A DNA stretch of 64,000 nt from Rosellinia necatrix (taxonomy: Eukaryota; Ascomycota; Sordariomycetes; Xylariales; Xylariaceae), in assembly GCA_021209875.1 (NCBI GenBank), contig JAGYVD010000004.1, positions 1,364,001 through 1,428,000 on the forward strand, given 5' to 3'. Both the position numbers and the translations under genes were made by a program. A model generated the notes under the pieces. The model saw only the letters and a list, made by a program, of their open reading frames with translations, made no database searches and was not told where the DNA came from. The stretch's first letter is position 1, and every line of letters begins with the position of its first letter. Shown here piece by piece: positions 23,339-35,600 of this stretch.

Positions 23339-24047
23339 GTAGAGCGGTTGGAGGACATACATGCACGACGACGGCGCAGGGTTTAAATCGCGCGGCGAGG
23401 AGCGGGCGGAGCGGGTCGATTCGATTAAATCTCACGATGGTGACTACGAGTAATACTGGCATATGGCGTGGTGGCATAATACCACGATATGGCAAACGAA
23501 GGGAGAGGGAAAAAAACAAAAACAAAAGAAGAATGGAGATAGAAACGAATCATCATCAATGCTTGATAGATACCTAGTCTGACCGGTTGCCCCAATGTCT
23601 CCCAGATGGCTTTGGCTATGACTGCGATTAAAAAAAAAAAAAAAAAAAAAAGCAACCCACACACCATAGCCCAAAAACAGATAAAAAAAATTAAAACGAC
23701 CACGAAAAGATTTACTCACGCACGCAATGCCTATTGATACAAGGTTGAGCCCGTTTCTTCTTTTCTCTTTCTCTGTTGAACACCGCCTTTGCTTTGCCCC
23801 CCTTTGCCCTGTATGATATAGCATAAGAATTCAACCAAGAAGATGCATGCATCCATTTCATCCATTTCATTTATCTACCCATGCAGCACCGTCAGTCACT
23901 CCGTCCACATCCCCCGAACATCGTTCGTATATGTAAATTGATCGGTGGTTCCGCGGCGCGGGAGGCCGGCGCCCCGTTAAAATATCCGCGAGGGGAGGGG
24001 GGGGGGAAGGGGAATAAATTTGGAGAGCAGATTTTTGCGTTCTTGAC
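23339..24047. other. Intergenic between convergent genes
   Basis: 3' flanks of porphobilinogen deaminase (plus) and the glycine-cleavage H protein (minus). It includes a 22-base A run at 23630-23651 and a G-rich stretch near 23992-24009. No gene is seen. Confidence 0.65.
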
Positions 24048-24861
24048 TTAATGCTCGTCCTCGTTGCCGACGAAGTCCTTGTACTCCTCGGCGGTCATGA
24101 GGGCCTCGAAGTCCTTGCGGCCCTGCTCGCCGACGGCGACCTTGGCGATCCAGCCGCCGCCGTGGGAGTCGTCCTCGGGGACCTGGTTGATGGTGCCGGG
24201 CTTCTCCTCGAGCACGAGGTTGGCGCCGGTGACGGTGCAGGCGATGGGGGCGTTGATGTCGGCCGCGCTCTTGACCGACTCGACGGCGCCCAGCGTGTCG
24301 CCGCCCGCGAGCTCCCGGCCCTCCTCCGGCAGCTCCACGTACACGACGTCGCCCAGCTCCCCGGCCGCGTACTCCGAGATGCCGACCACGCCGGCCGTCT
24401 GGTCCGCGTTCAGGTCCACCCACTCGTGGTCCTTGGTGTATTTCCGGATGTCTCCTGTTTTCAATCGTGTCCATTGGACGGTATGATTAGAGCTTGTCTT
24501 GTTTTGTCTTGTCTTGTCTCATGAATTGCGCGCATGCACGGGAAACAAAAAAAAATAATTGGGGGGGGGAACATGGAAGTCTGTGAAAACCGCTCTGTTC
24601 TTCTCCCTACTCCTTTGCACCGACGGCGATCCCGTCGCCTGTCGACGGCGCCTCTTCTCGCCCTCCGGGAGCGACGGAAGTAGGCATGGGAGCACGGTAT
24701 GGGGGAGAGGGCGACATCGGAGAGAGCTTACTTGTGGGAGTGGCCGAGAACGTCCGGACGGGCATGGGCTGCCAATTGGACCGCACGCGAGCCGTCGTCT
24801 GCGCGAGACGAGACAGCGTCGAGGGTCGGACCGCCCGGAGGCACCGCGCAATTGAGGCCAT
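24048..24861 (-). CDS. GCV3: Glycine cleavage system H protein, mitochondrial
   Basis: Lipoyl carrier that shuttles the aminomethyl group between the P, T and L proteins of the mitochondrial glycine decarboxylase. Exons are 24732-24861 and 24048-24454 (GTAAGC donor, CAG acceptor), giving 178 residues. The first ~40 residues are Arg/Ser-rich without acidic residues, a typical mitochondrial presequence. The mature part opens with the family signature RKYTKDHEWV, then GISEYAAGELGDVVYVELP, and the lipoylation motif ESVKSAAD with acceptor Lys105. The C-terminal helix region EYKDFVGNEDEH ends in the family style. The 277-bp intron contains CTTGT repeats. Function is certain by family; the exact presequence cleavage site is not. 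Confidence 0.95.
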
Positions 24862-27266
24862 GGTGGGAGAGGGAAGCGGACGGTGATGGCTAGAATGCGT
24901 GGTTTCAGGTCGGTGAGCGCAGTGGAAGAATGGTGTTCGGTTTCACGTGGGTCGTCGGATGGCTCGAGAGAGGGAGAAGTGGCGGGCTGCTTGGGAAATT
25001 GATATGGCCGATAACTAAACTGGCACCCTTGGCTGGAAAGTGTCGGTGGACAGGGATGTTAAGCCGACTCGTTCCGGACTGCGTCCCGGGTAAAAATGTC
25101 GCCTGTAGGTAGGTACCGTGTCAGTCCGTGCAGTCCGTGCAGGTGCCTACCTGTTATCTTTTATCTTTACTGTGTAAATGGGTAAGAGGTACCTACAGAC
25201 CTGGCCATGATGTAAGTGGTGTAGTGCAAACTGGCAGATAACGGCAGAGAACTCAACAAGTGTGGGGCAAATCGGGGCTCGGGTGCTCTCCCGATCATGT
25301 GGCTGAGCGGTGGGGAGATGCGGGGACAGGTGTGGCTTGATCGAATCCCTGAGATTGGATCTACCCTGTTGCTGTTGGCAGAAAGCATATCTCGAGGAAT
25401 GACCTAGTGGGTAAGTAGGTAAGGTAGTCAACTCAATAAGAAATCGACAATGGAGGCTGCCTTTTATGTGATCGGGCTAGGTACCTACTGCAGGAGCAAA
25501 TAGGCATCCAGCCTGAATGCAACTATATATATTTGCACCCCGACTGTAAAAATAAAATAAAAAAAAGCAACGGAACCCTGGATGTATTTTGGACGGCATT
25601 CAAGATTGGCAACTAAATGACAATGAAAACAAATAAGATATTTCGACCAAGATCGCATGAACCATCCCCAACCGGGCAGTGCTTCAATTCGTGCCCTTTT
25701 GAATTTAGTCTAATGAAAGCATTTCCAGTGCCAGCTTCGACACGCACCGATGGGCACAAGGAATTGTTGAATTAGTGTATTCTGGTCGAATGGAAACCGT
25801 CTCTCGGCCAGTTCCCGGTTGGCGCGCAGTGAAAGGCGCCAATAAATAACCCAGCAGACCAGCAACTGCGGCACCTCACGCGTGGCAGCTACGCCATATC
25901 GCGTGCGTGGTACCCGAACCAGTCTTATGTTTACATTCATCACAAACATACGCTACCTCCTCCGCGACATCGCAGCCAATCAATCATGACACCACCCACG
26001 CAGCGCCCACGTAGTCTGGAGTGAAACCAGCCCGTCGCCAAATCTGATTTGACAGAGTCGATTGCGGCGCCGTGCTGTCCCATTGGTAGGATAGGTATAT
26101 TGTTTGTCTCTCCGTCAGCAACACCACGAATCCCGACTCGACCACACAGCGCGACTTCGGGGATGCAACCATCAACAAAGGGTATGCGATGGAGCACATC
26201 GGTTGACCTCAGCTCCCGTCTCTACCTATCCTCGCTCGCGAAGTAAATGATCTGACTCGGGATCTATCACGTAACGCTGGGGTAATACCGTGAGCAGTAG
26301 CTGCCGGTCTCACTGTCCGCTATATATCGATGTTGTGTTGCCGTGTTCCTCGAATTAGTTGGCCTCCGTTCTGAAACTTGGCCCCCACTGGCGACGACGC
26401 GCTAGGTCGTTGTTTGGTTCAGTTCTGACTAGCAAGCCACGCCGCTTTTAGGCTTACATAAATCCTTTTACGTACAGGTCGCCTCTTTACGGTGAGAAAC
26501 GGTTTCTTTTACCTATTGACCGTTTGTGGCTTAACAACAAAGCTCCAAACAAAATATCAAATCATACATTCTACTACATACAGAAATGAAGGCTAGAATC
26601 AACCCAAGACTTGCACATGCCGTGAGAGTTCTACCTAGAATTAATCTATCAATATTCATGATATAACTATATATTTTTACTTCAATTATGAATGAAGCTC
26701 AGATTGGTTAGACTAAGTAGGTAACCATGGTGTTAGCAAGGGATATCACTGTCAAGTGCTTCGCATCATCGGGTGAAAGTAGGAAAAGATATCAACGCTG
26801 ACGTCATGGTGTCCTATTTGTTTTAGGTGGGGGAAGGAAAAAAAAAAAAAAGGCGGGGTCGGCGCTCCCAACAACCGTTATACCGAAGGTATTTGAAGTA
26901 GGTAAATACTTTCCACCAGTGTCTACACACAGAAAGCACCTCAGCAGACCTTATCCGTGTCAACGTGAGGAGATAATGGTGTTAGTAGATGTTGACATAG
27001 AGATGTGGGGGGTTATGGGATACTAAAATATGGTTAACTAGCACACTTGAACAAATTATGTTTGTCTACTACAGTCATTTCTAGGTAGGTTGACTGTTAT
27101 TCAATTACACAAGGCGACCCGCAAGTCCCCATCAAGGCATGTACTGGGTAACTATGCGGCTCTGTATTAATTAGGTAGATCTTAAGCCGACAAATTTATA
27201 CCTGGGTAGCTGAGGATTGTATGGCGCACTGACCAAGGGGGGTAAGCCCCGCGCAACCCAAGGGGC
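24862..27266. other. Intergenic, increasingly A+T-rich
   Basis: About 2.4 kb with no recognisable gene. Many copies of a GGTACCTA/TAGGTA-type motif occur (25107, 25190, 25480, 26715, 26898, 27085 and others). Composition falls gradually towards the A+T-rich block that follows. Confidence 0.6.
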
Positions 27267-27278
27267 TAGGTACCTACC

Positions 27279-27281
<3 letters not shown>
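27267..27281. repeat. 15-bp left flank repeat of A+T-rich block
   Basis: TAGGTACCTACCTAG. The identical 15 bp recur at 33293-33307 just beyond the other end of the block. The core TAGGTACCTA is a palindrome and common elsewhere in this window, so a target-site duplication is possible but not shown. Confidence 0.5.

Positions 27282-27313
<32 letters not shown>
27279..27313. repeat. (TAG)n microsatellite
   Basis: Nearly twelve TAG units in direct continuation with the 15-bp flank repeat, exactly at the left edge of the A+T-rich block. Confidence 0.9.
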
Positions 27314-30300
27314 TTAACGTCTAATCTAGGTGTCTAACAGTGCTAATTATATTTTAATAGTGCGATTATAGCTGCTAGAAGCTTTAATATAGCTAATCGG
27401 CTCTGCTAGGCTTTTATATAACCCTGTTTAGATTTATATTCGAAAAAACAGTAGATATATTATTTATTAAATTATATTTAAACAAAAAAAGCTATATAAA
27501 AAAAAAATTGTTGTTTTTATTATTGCTTAAATATTAATAAGCTTTAATAAAGTTTTAGCTTTTTATATTTTTAACTATTTTAAAGCTTTAAAAAATCTGC
27601 TGTAGCTGCGTTATTTTTTTTAATAGCTTTTAAATTTATTAGCTGCGTTTATATTAAATAGCTGTTTTTTAAAGTTATTTTTTATGTCTGTTAAAATTAA
27701 CGTTTATTTATTTTTATAGTTAAAAATATAGCTTTATTTAAAAAGCTGTTTATAGTTATAAATATAAACTAATTTTTTAAATAGCTAAACTTTTATAATA
27801 TAACTTAAAGTTTTTATGTTTTAATTTTTTATTAAAAATAATTTAAATTTTTATTTAAAAAATATAATTTTAAAGCTGTTTTTAAACTTTTAAACTATTT
27901 TAGATTTTATTTTATATAAAAATTTAATTTATTTTTTTTATTAATTAATTTTTAAATCGCGTATTTATATTTTAGTTTATTTTATAGCATATATTAAAAT
28001 ATAATATTATTGTTTAACTAAATATTTTTAAAAAAGTTAAGCTAATAGATTGTTTGTTTTTAATTTATAAACTTATTATTTAAAATTTTTTATGTTTTAA
28101 AACTAATAAAAATAAAGCTTAAAATTTAATAATATAACTAAGTTTTTAAAAACTTAAAAATAATTAGCTAAAAATATAAAACTATTTTATTTAAAAGTTT
28201 TTTAATATTAATATATTATTAAAATAAAAATAAAATTTTGTTTTAATTATTATATATATTTTATAGCTTAGCTTAAAGCTTATAATATGTTTTAAGCTTT
28301 AATATTAAAAACTTTTTTTATTTAATTTTTAAAAAATAATATAAAAAGCTTTATATATATAAGTTATAAATTTTTAAAATATATTAATATTTTTAAATTT
28401 ATTTAAATATAATATAATTAATTTAAATTTTTAGCTTATATTATATTTTATAGTTTAAGCTGTTATTTTTATTTTAAACTAGGTTTAATATTTTTTTTTT
28501 TTGGTTTTTTATTTTTAAAAGTTTTTTATTAAATTAAAACCGCTAGCTAAAACTTTAGTCGGGCTATTTTAAACATATTAGCTATTATTTTTTATAAAAT
28601 AATATAGCGTTTTTTTAGCCGTTCAGCTATTTTTAAACTAATAAATATTTTAAATTTAATTAGCTAATATAAATAACTATTAATATATAAATTTTATTAA
28701 AACAAATAAAAACTATTAAAACGTTTGTTTTTTTTAATGCAGCAGCATAAAAAAAAATATGTTAGACTAAAAAAACTGTTTTAACAGCAGTTATAAATAT
28801 TATATATATTTTTATTATTTAATAACTAACTTTAGCGTTAATTTAGCTTTTATTTAATTTTTGCTTTTAAATTTTTAAATATTAAACGTTGCTATTATAA
28901 ATAACTATAAAAATAACTATTAATTTAATTATTATTATTATTATATATAAAAGTACGCTTTTAATAATATTATTTAACGCTTTAAAAAAACGCCCGCTGT
29001 TATAGCTTTATTAATTTAAATATTTATATAATATTAAAACTAAAGTTTATAATTTAAATATATTTTTAATTATTATATAAGCTTTTAAGCTGGTTTTACT
29101 AGCTGTTTTATTATTATAACAGCATTAAAAAAATATTATAGCTGATTATATATATATAAAAGTTTATATTTTTAAGCTTAAAATAAATAGCGTTATTTTT
29201 TTTAATAAATAATTTTATTAGTTTAAACAAAAAAACTTATATATTCTATCTGCTGTTTTTTATGTTTTATTAAAACTATATTATTTATATAACTAAAAAT
29301 ATTATTAATATTTAACTAAAAATTAAAAATAAAAAAATAAATAAAATTAAAAAATTAAAAGCTTTAAAAAACTATATTTTAAGTTTTTGCTAGTTCGGTA
29401 TAGTTTTTAAACAAATTAAAACAATATAATTTATTATAAAAAACAGACCTAGCTTATAACTTTAAAGCTTTATTTTTATTTAAAAATTTTTATAACTAGT
29501 CGGTTTTTAATATTATATTAAAAGCACTAGCTATATTTAATATAAATAAAATAAAAATTTTTTAAAAGTTTTTATATTATATTTTACGTTATATATTAAA
29601 TAAGCTATTAAATTTATAGCTGCTTTATAAAAAAACGCTTTAAATTATTATAAGCTTATAATTTTTTTATTAATTATTTTTATAGCTATTTATTTAATAA
29701 ATAGTTGTTTAAGTTTTTTGCTTATATAAAAAAATTAAAAAATTAGTTTTTAAAACTTAATTATTATATAGTTAGCTTTATTTAATTTAAACAGAAAAAC
29801 TATTTCGGCCGATTTAAACGCTATAAAGTAATATCTGGTTTATAAGCAGGCTTTATATAGTTTAATAATTGCTAAACCGATATAGCTTTAAGCTTTTTTA
29901 AAAAAATTAACTTTAATTTTATTTATTTTTAAAGCTATATTATTTATGCCGCAGCATATTTTTTTTGTTTATTTTAATATAACTTTTAATTATATATAGC
30001 TGTTTTATTTTTTTATTTTAATAGTTTTAAGTTTTTATATATATAAGTTTAATAAATTATTTTTAACAGTTTTAACTATAAATATTTAATTAGCTAATAG
30101 TTTAATTTTTTTATTAAGTTTATATATATTTTTTTTATATTAAAAAAAAAAAACGTTTTATTTATTATTAAGCTTTTGCTAGCCTGTTATTTTATAAAGT
30201 TTTATTATTATATTTATTTTAAAAATATAGCTAGCCTAATAGCGTTTTTTAGTTTTACAGGCTTTTTAATAGAATTATATTTTTTAATCGTATATATTTA

Positions 30301-33240
30301 TTTTATTTAGCTGGTTTTTAGCTAGTTTTATTTATAAAGCAGCAATTTTTAAAGTTTATTAAAGCGTAGCTTTATATTTATATTTTTAAAAATAAAAACT
30401 ATTTTATAAGCTAAATATAAAATATTTATAATAGTTTTATAATAGTTTTTAATATTAAATAAAATATTTAGTTTTTATATTATTAAAACTTTTAAGCTTA
30501 GATTATAGTATTTTATTTTTTAAATTATTAAAATATATTTTTTTTTTAAAACTAAAAGCAGCTTTTTTAAAAGTATTATAATATAAATAATAAAATAGTT
30601 TAATTTTAAATATAAGTTATAATTAACTTAAGCTGCTATTTTTAAAATATTATTTATAACTAAATTAAATATAAAGCTTGTTTAATATATAAAAATATTA
30701 ATTATATATTAAGTTAATTTATTTTTAATTATATAATTTATTATATTATTTCTAATTGTTAAATTATGTTTATTTTTAATTTTTAGGGCCTAGAACTAAT
30801 ATATAGCGTTAAAATTGCTAGCTATTAAAATGTTATCCAGGTATAAAAAGGCCGATAAAACTTTCATAATTAAATTATTTATATTTTAGCAAAAAGTTTA
30901 TAAACGTTATAAATAATAATAAATCTAACTTTTATGCTTATTATATTTAAATAAAACTTAGTTTATAAAAAAATATTTAAAGTTTTTAGCAGTTAATTAT
31001 ATATATTATAATTTTTAAAAATTATATGCTAGTTGTTTTTAATAAATAATATTTATATTTTATATATTTTTATATATTTATTACTAATATAATATATATA
31101 ACTATAGTTTTTATATTAAAATTATATCTGTTTTTATTTTATTATTTAATATTAATATAATATTATATATTTTTAAAAAGTTATATATATTAGTTTAAAT
31201 TATAATAAAAAATCTTTTTTAGCTGTAATAGCTTTATATTAAGCTAGTTTTTGTTTTTTTATTAAAACTAGTTATTATATTTATTTTTATTAAAAAGTTT
31301 TATGTCCGATTAAAACTAAATAGTTTTTAATATTTAGTCTGCTTAAAGTTTTAGTTTTCTAATTAAAAAAACAGAAAAAAAAACATTAAAGCTTAAGTTT
31401 ATATAAAAAAATATAGTTTTATTTTTTAGCTATATTATTATATATAGTGTTCTAATATAGTTTATTTATAATAAAATATAAGTTATTATAAGTTATAAAT
31501 ATGTTAAACCAGCTTATATTATTTTAAACGCTGTTTTTTTTGCTTAACAGGCAATAAAAGCAGGTTTTTGCTTTCTGTAAAAAATAAAAAATAAAAAAAA
31601 TTTATTTAGCAGTCCTGTTTTAAGCTTTAAAACTTAAAAAGCCTAGAAAGTCTGCTTATTTAATATTATATATATTTTAAACGTTTTTTTTTAATTATAT
31701 AAGCTAAAGCTTAAAACTAAAATAAAAATAATAGCTTTAGCTTAGTTTTTTTTTATTTATTATTATAACGCTTCTGTTTTATTTTTTTTAGCTTAGGCGT
31801 TTTTATTGCTTAATTTTTTTAGCTTTTTTATTTAAGCTTTTATTAGCTGGGCCAGCTTATTATTATTAATTATTAATTTAATTAAACAGTTTTTTAAAAA
31901 AATAAAATATTAGCTATAATAGTTAATATAGCTAATAATTTTTATATATGTTTTAAAACATATAGCTTTTATAATATATATATATTTTTTTAGTTGCAAG
32001 TTTATAAATTATAAAAGTTTTAATAATTATTATATTAAATTATTATAATAGTTTTAATTAATAAATAAAAAATTTAAATTTAAAAATATAAAGTTTTATT
32101 TTTTAGCTTAAATAATAAAACTATTTAAGCTGCAGCATTATATTTAAACTAAATAATTTTATTAGCAGTTTATTTTATTTTAGTTTAAACTTTTTTATTA
32201 AAAATTAATTATAGTTTATTTAATTAAAAATATAAAAGCTAAAATATTTAAAATAATATATATAAACTATTTTTATTTTTTTAAACTTAGTATTTTTATA
32301 AAAAACAGTCTGTTATATTAAACAATATTACTGCTGTTTTTTATTTTTATAATATATTAATTATTTAATAACTATTAAAATTATTATAAAAAAGTTCTTA
32401 TATTATATTAAAAATATTATATAATATAACTTATAAATTTATACTATTAATTATTTTAAGCTTAAACTTAGTTTTAAGTTTAAATATAACTTTAAATTAA
32501 TTAATTTTATAAAATTTTTTATATTATATTATTTTTTTAATTATTATTTAATTTAATTTATTTATAGCTTATAAAATATTTTTGCTAACTTATTATAAAT
32601 ATAAAAAAAAATATAAATAAAGTTTAAAATTAAAACATAAATATAATTTATTTTAAAATAAAATATAAATTATTTAACTTTATATTTTAAAAATATTAAA
32701 TAAGCTAAAGCTAAAACTATTATTATTAGTTTATATAGCAGTTTTAATATATATTTATTAAAAATTTTAAATATTTTTAACGTTTATAATAATTATTTTT
32801 TGCTAGGCTGCTAGTTTAAAAATTAAACAAAATAATTATTTATTTAGTTTATTTTAGTTTTTTAATAAACTAAAAAAGCTGCTAATAATATTTTTATTAT
32901 TTTTTTAACTAATAAATATAAGCTAAACTAATAAAAATAAATTTAATATTATTTAATTAATAGTTATAATAACAGCTAATATAATTTTTTATAAGCAAAA
33001 TAATTTTTATTATAGTTTTTAAAATATATAAAAATATTTTAAATATTTTAAAATTAAACTTTATTATTATCGCTATTATATTAAAAAAATACTATTGTTT
33101 TTCCGGTCTTTTTAAAAAAACCGCAGTAGCTATAATAAAATTCGCAGTAGTAAACATATCTGTCTGGCTATAGCTGATAAAATACCCTATTTATTTATTA
33201 TAGCTAAAGCCGTAAAAAGTTTAAAATGTTTCCTAACTAA
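27314..33240. mobile_element. RIP-degraded A+T-rich block, probable transposon remnant
   Basis: About 5.9 kb of extreme A+T content with no open frame of 60 codons on either strand. Remaining C and G are concentrated in AGCT, GCT and occasional CG contexts, while CpA/TpG are visibly scarce and TpA abundant. That is the known footprint of repeat-induced point mutation, which converts CpA to TpA in repeats. A slightly less depleted island is at about 30780-30860. The length fits a single LTR-retrotransposon, or a nest of elements, but I could not see matching long terminal repeats or a coding relic. Edges are sharp, passing to normal genic composition within tens of bases. Confidence 0.7.
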
Positions 33241-33292
33241 AAAAAAAGTGGGTTTTTTCCAAGAAGTGAAAAAAGTGTAGGAGGGAAGGTTG

Positions 33293-33307
33293 TAGGTACC
33301 TACCTAG
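33293..33307. repeat. 15-bp right flank repeat of A+T-rich block
   Basis: Exact direct copy of the sequence at 27267-27281, about 50 bp outside the right edge of the A+T-rich block and ~230 bp upstream of the CCT6 start. Confidence 0.5.
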
Positions 33308-33540
33308 GTCAAGCAGGGAGGGGTAAGCTACCCTGTACTATACTTCTCTACGGGGCACTCAGACAGGTAAGTACTCAGGTACCTACCCACCCTGCTACCT
33401 AACACTACCACCACCACCACCACCGGCAGGCCGACCTATCTAACTACCACCAGGAAAATTTAGGTCCCACTTGGCCAAAAACAGGCGTTCAGCAATTAAT
33501 TTCTTCAAGCTTCGACAACACACCATCCCACGAGATCGCC

Positions 33541-35600
33541 ATGTCCGCCGCAGAACTATTAAACCCCAAGGCCGAGTCCCGGGTTCGTGATCCCACTACG
33601 TCGTTTCGACATGCAATGCCTGGCTAACTGCGAGGCAGCGGAGAGGAGAAGCCCTCCAGGTCAACATCAGTGCCGGTGAAGGTCTTCGGAATGTTTTGAA
33701 GTCGAACCTGGGTCCTTTAGGGACCATCAAGATGTAAGTTACTTACACCCGCATTCCCTCTCTCCCCGTGCCATCTGTGTCATGTTTGTGTCATGTGTGT
33801 CATGTGTGTCATGCGTGTCCTCGTGCTGGAGCTGGGACCTCATACAGTGCTGCCATGCTGCTGTGTCCATTACTACTGCCGCCAAGTACATCCGCATTTG
33901 TTGCCATCGCCGAGATGCTAATATTCCGTGTCCAGGCTGGTTGACGGAGCTGGACAGGTTTGACCTGCCTACCGCCTCACACTCCAAACAATCCTGACTC
34001 TCGCATAGATCAAGTTAACGAAAGATGGCAACGTTCTTCTCCGAGAAATGCAAATCACGAATCCGACGGCGGTCATGATCGGGCGAGCGGCCACTGCACA
34101 GGACGATATGTGCGGCGACGGTACGACATCTGTGGTGCTCTTGGTCGGCGAACTTCTCAAGCAGGCCGAGAGATATATCGCCGAGGGCCTACATCCACGG
34201 GTCATCACGGACGGCTTCGAGATAGCCAAGGTGGAAGCTCTCAAGGTCAGCCGGCATAGGGCATCGTCCCACACCACACTCTCCGCTGTGCTAACCCGCT
34301 CCAGTTTCTCGACACATTCAAGCTCCCTCGTGATATCGACAGAGAGCTCCTGCTTAGCGTGGCAAGGACATCTCTCGCTACGAAACTAAATGCTAGCCTT
34401 ACAACGAAGCTGTACCCTAACCTTGTCGACGCCGTTCTCGCTATCCACCGGGGGCCCGGGAAGCCCGATCTACATATGGTCGAAATCATGAAGATGCAAC
34501 ATCGGAGTGCCTCCGACACACAGCTCATTCGGGGTTTGGTGCTCGATCATGGAGCGCGGCACCCGGATATGCCTAAGCGGCTCGAAAACGCCTATATCTT
34601 AACCCTTAATGTTAGTCTCGAATACGAGAAATCAGAGATTAACTCTGGATTCTTCTACTCGAGTGCCGAGCAGCGGGACAAGTTGGTCGAGAGTGAGCGG
34701 CGCTTCGTCGACTCTAAGCTGAAGAGAATTGTCGAGCTCAAGAAGGAAGTTTGTGGGAACGACGCCAAGAAGAGCTTTGTTGTTATCAACCAGAAGGGAA
34801 TCGACCCGCTATCCCTCGACGTCCTCGCTAAGAACGGCATCCTCGCCCTCCGGAGGGCCAAGAGGCGGAATATGGAACGGCTACAACTCGTCTGTGGCGG
34901 CACGGCGCAGAACAGCGTCGAGGACTTGTCCCCGGCCGTTCTCGGCTGGGCCGGCCTCGTCCACGAGCAAACTTTGGGCGAAGAGAAGTTCACGTTCGTT
35001 GAGGAAGTCAAGGATCCGAAATCGGTGACGCTCCTAATTAAAGGCCCCAACCAGCACACCATCACACAGGTTACGGACGCTATACGGGATGGCCTGCGCA
35101 GCGTCTACAACACCATTGTCGACAAGAGCGTTGTCCCCGGGGCCGGCGCGTACCAGGTTGCTTGCTCGGCGCATCTCAAGTCCGACGCGTTCTCCAGGAC
35201 AGTGAAAGGCAAGGCGAAGTGGGGTGTCGCAGCATTCGCTGATGCACTATTAATCATCCCCAAGACCCTAGCCGCGAATGCCGGCCTCGATATTCAAGAT
35301 GCTCGTGAGTAAACCCCCCTGTTCCACTCGGCAGGTCCACACGAACTAACAGGATCAGTTGCCGCCTTGCAGGATGGGTACGCTGAGGGGAATGTGGTGG
35401 GGCTCGACCTAACGACCGGGCAGCCCATGGACCCAGAGTTAGAAGGCGTGTATGACTCTTTCCGAGTGCTGAGAAATTGCATGGCGTCCAGTTCTAGCAT
35501 AGCCTCCAACCTATTACTGTGCGATGAGATGCTGAAGGCACGACAGATGGGACGCGCGCCTGGGCCAGGGGGTATGGACGAGCCGGGAGACGGCATGTGA
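33541..35600 (+). CDS. CCT6: Chaperonin TRiC/CCT subunit zeta
   Basis: One of eight paralogous ATPase subunits of the cytosolic chaperonin that folds actin, tubulin and WD40 proteins. Six exons: 33541-33582, 33639-33733, 33936-33957, 34009-34245, 34305-35304 and 35359-35600, giving 545 residues with every splice phase consistent. Signatures are [32 protein letters not shown] (nucleotide binding), [12 protein letters not shown], the [15 protein letters not shown] segment of the zeta type, and [11 protein letters not shown] near the C-terminal equatorial domain. One exon is only 22 bp. Intron 2 has tandem TGTGTCATG units (about 33775-33815). The gene starts only 300 bp from the A+T-rich block yet shows no obvious damage, consistent with an essential gene. 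Confidence 0.95.

Noticed and set aside
22112..23362. 416-codon open frame antisense to porphobilinogen deaminase
   Set aside because: It is a shadow of a very GC-rich gene: Arg/Asp/Gly/Ala-rich composition, no domain, and the sense strand has every HMBS motif.
22504..23577. 357-codon Arg-rich plus-strand frame overlapping HMBS
   Set aside because: A +1/+2 shadow frame full of Arg/Gly/His caused by third-position G/C; not protein-like.
27314..33240. LTRs or a transposase inside the A+T-rich block
   Set aside because: Looked for long direct repeats at the ends and for coding relics; none could be seen by eye in DNA this degraded. A self-alignment would be needed.
27314..33240. Centromere or mitochondrial insertion
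   Set aside because: 5.9 kb is short for a regional centromere, and no mitochondrial gene, tRNA or intron motif was recognised; RIP explains the context bias better.
33775..33815. CRISPR-like tandem repeats
   Set aside because: Nine-base TGTGTCATG units without spacers inside a CCT6 intron; simple tandem repeat in a eukaryote.
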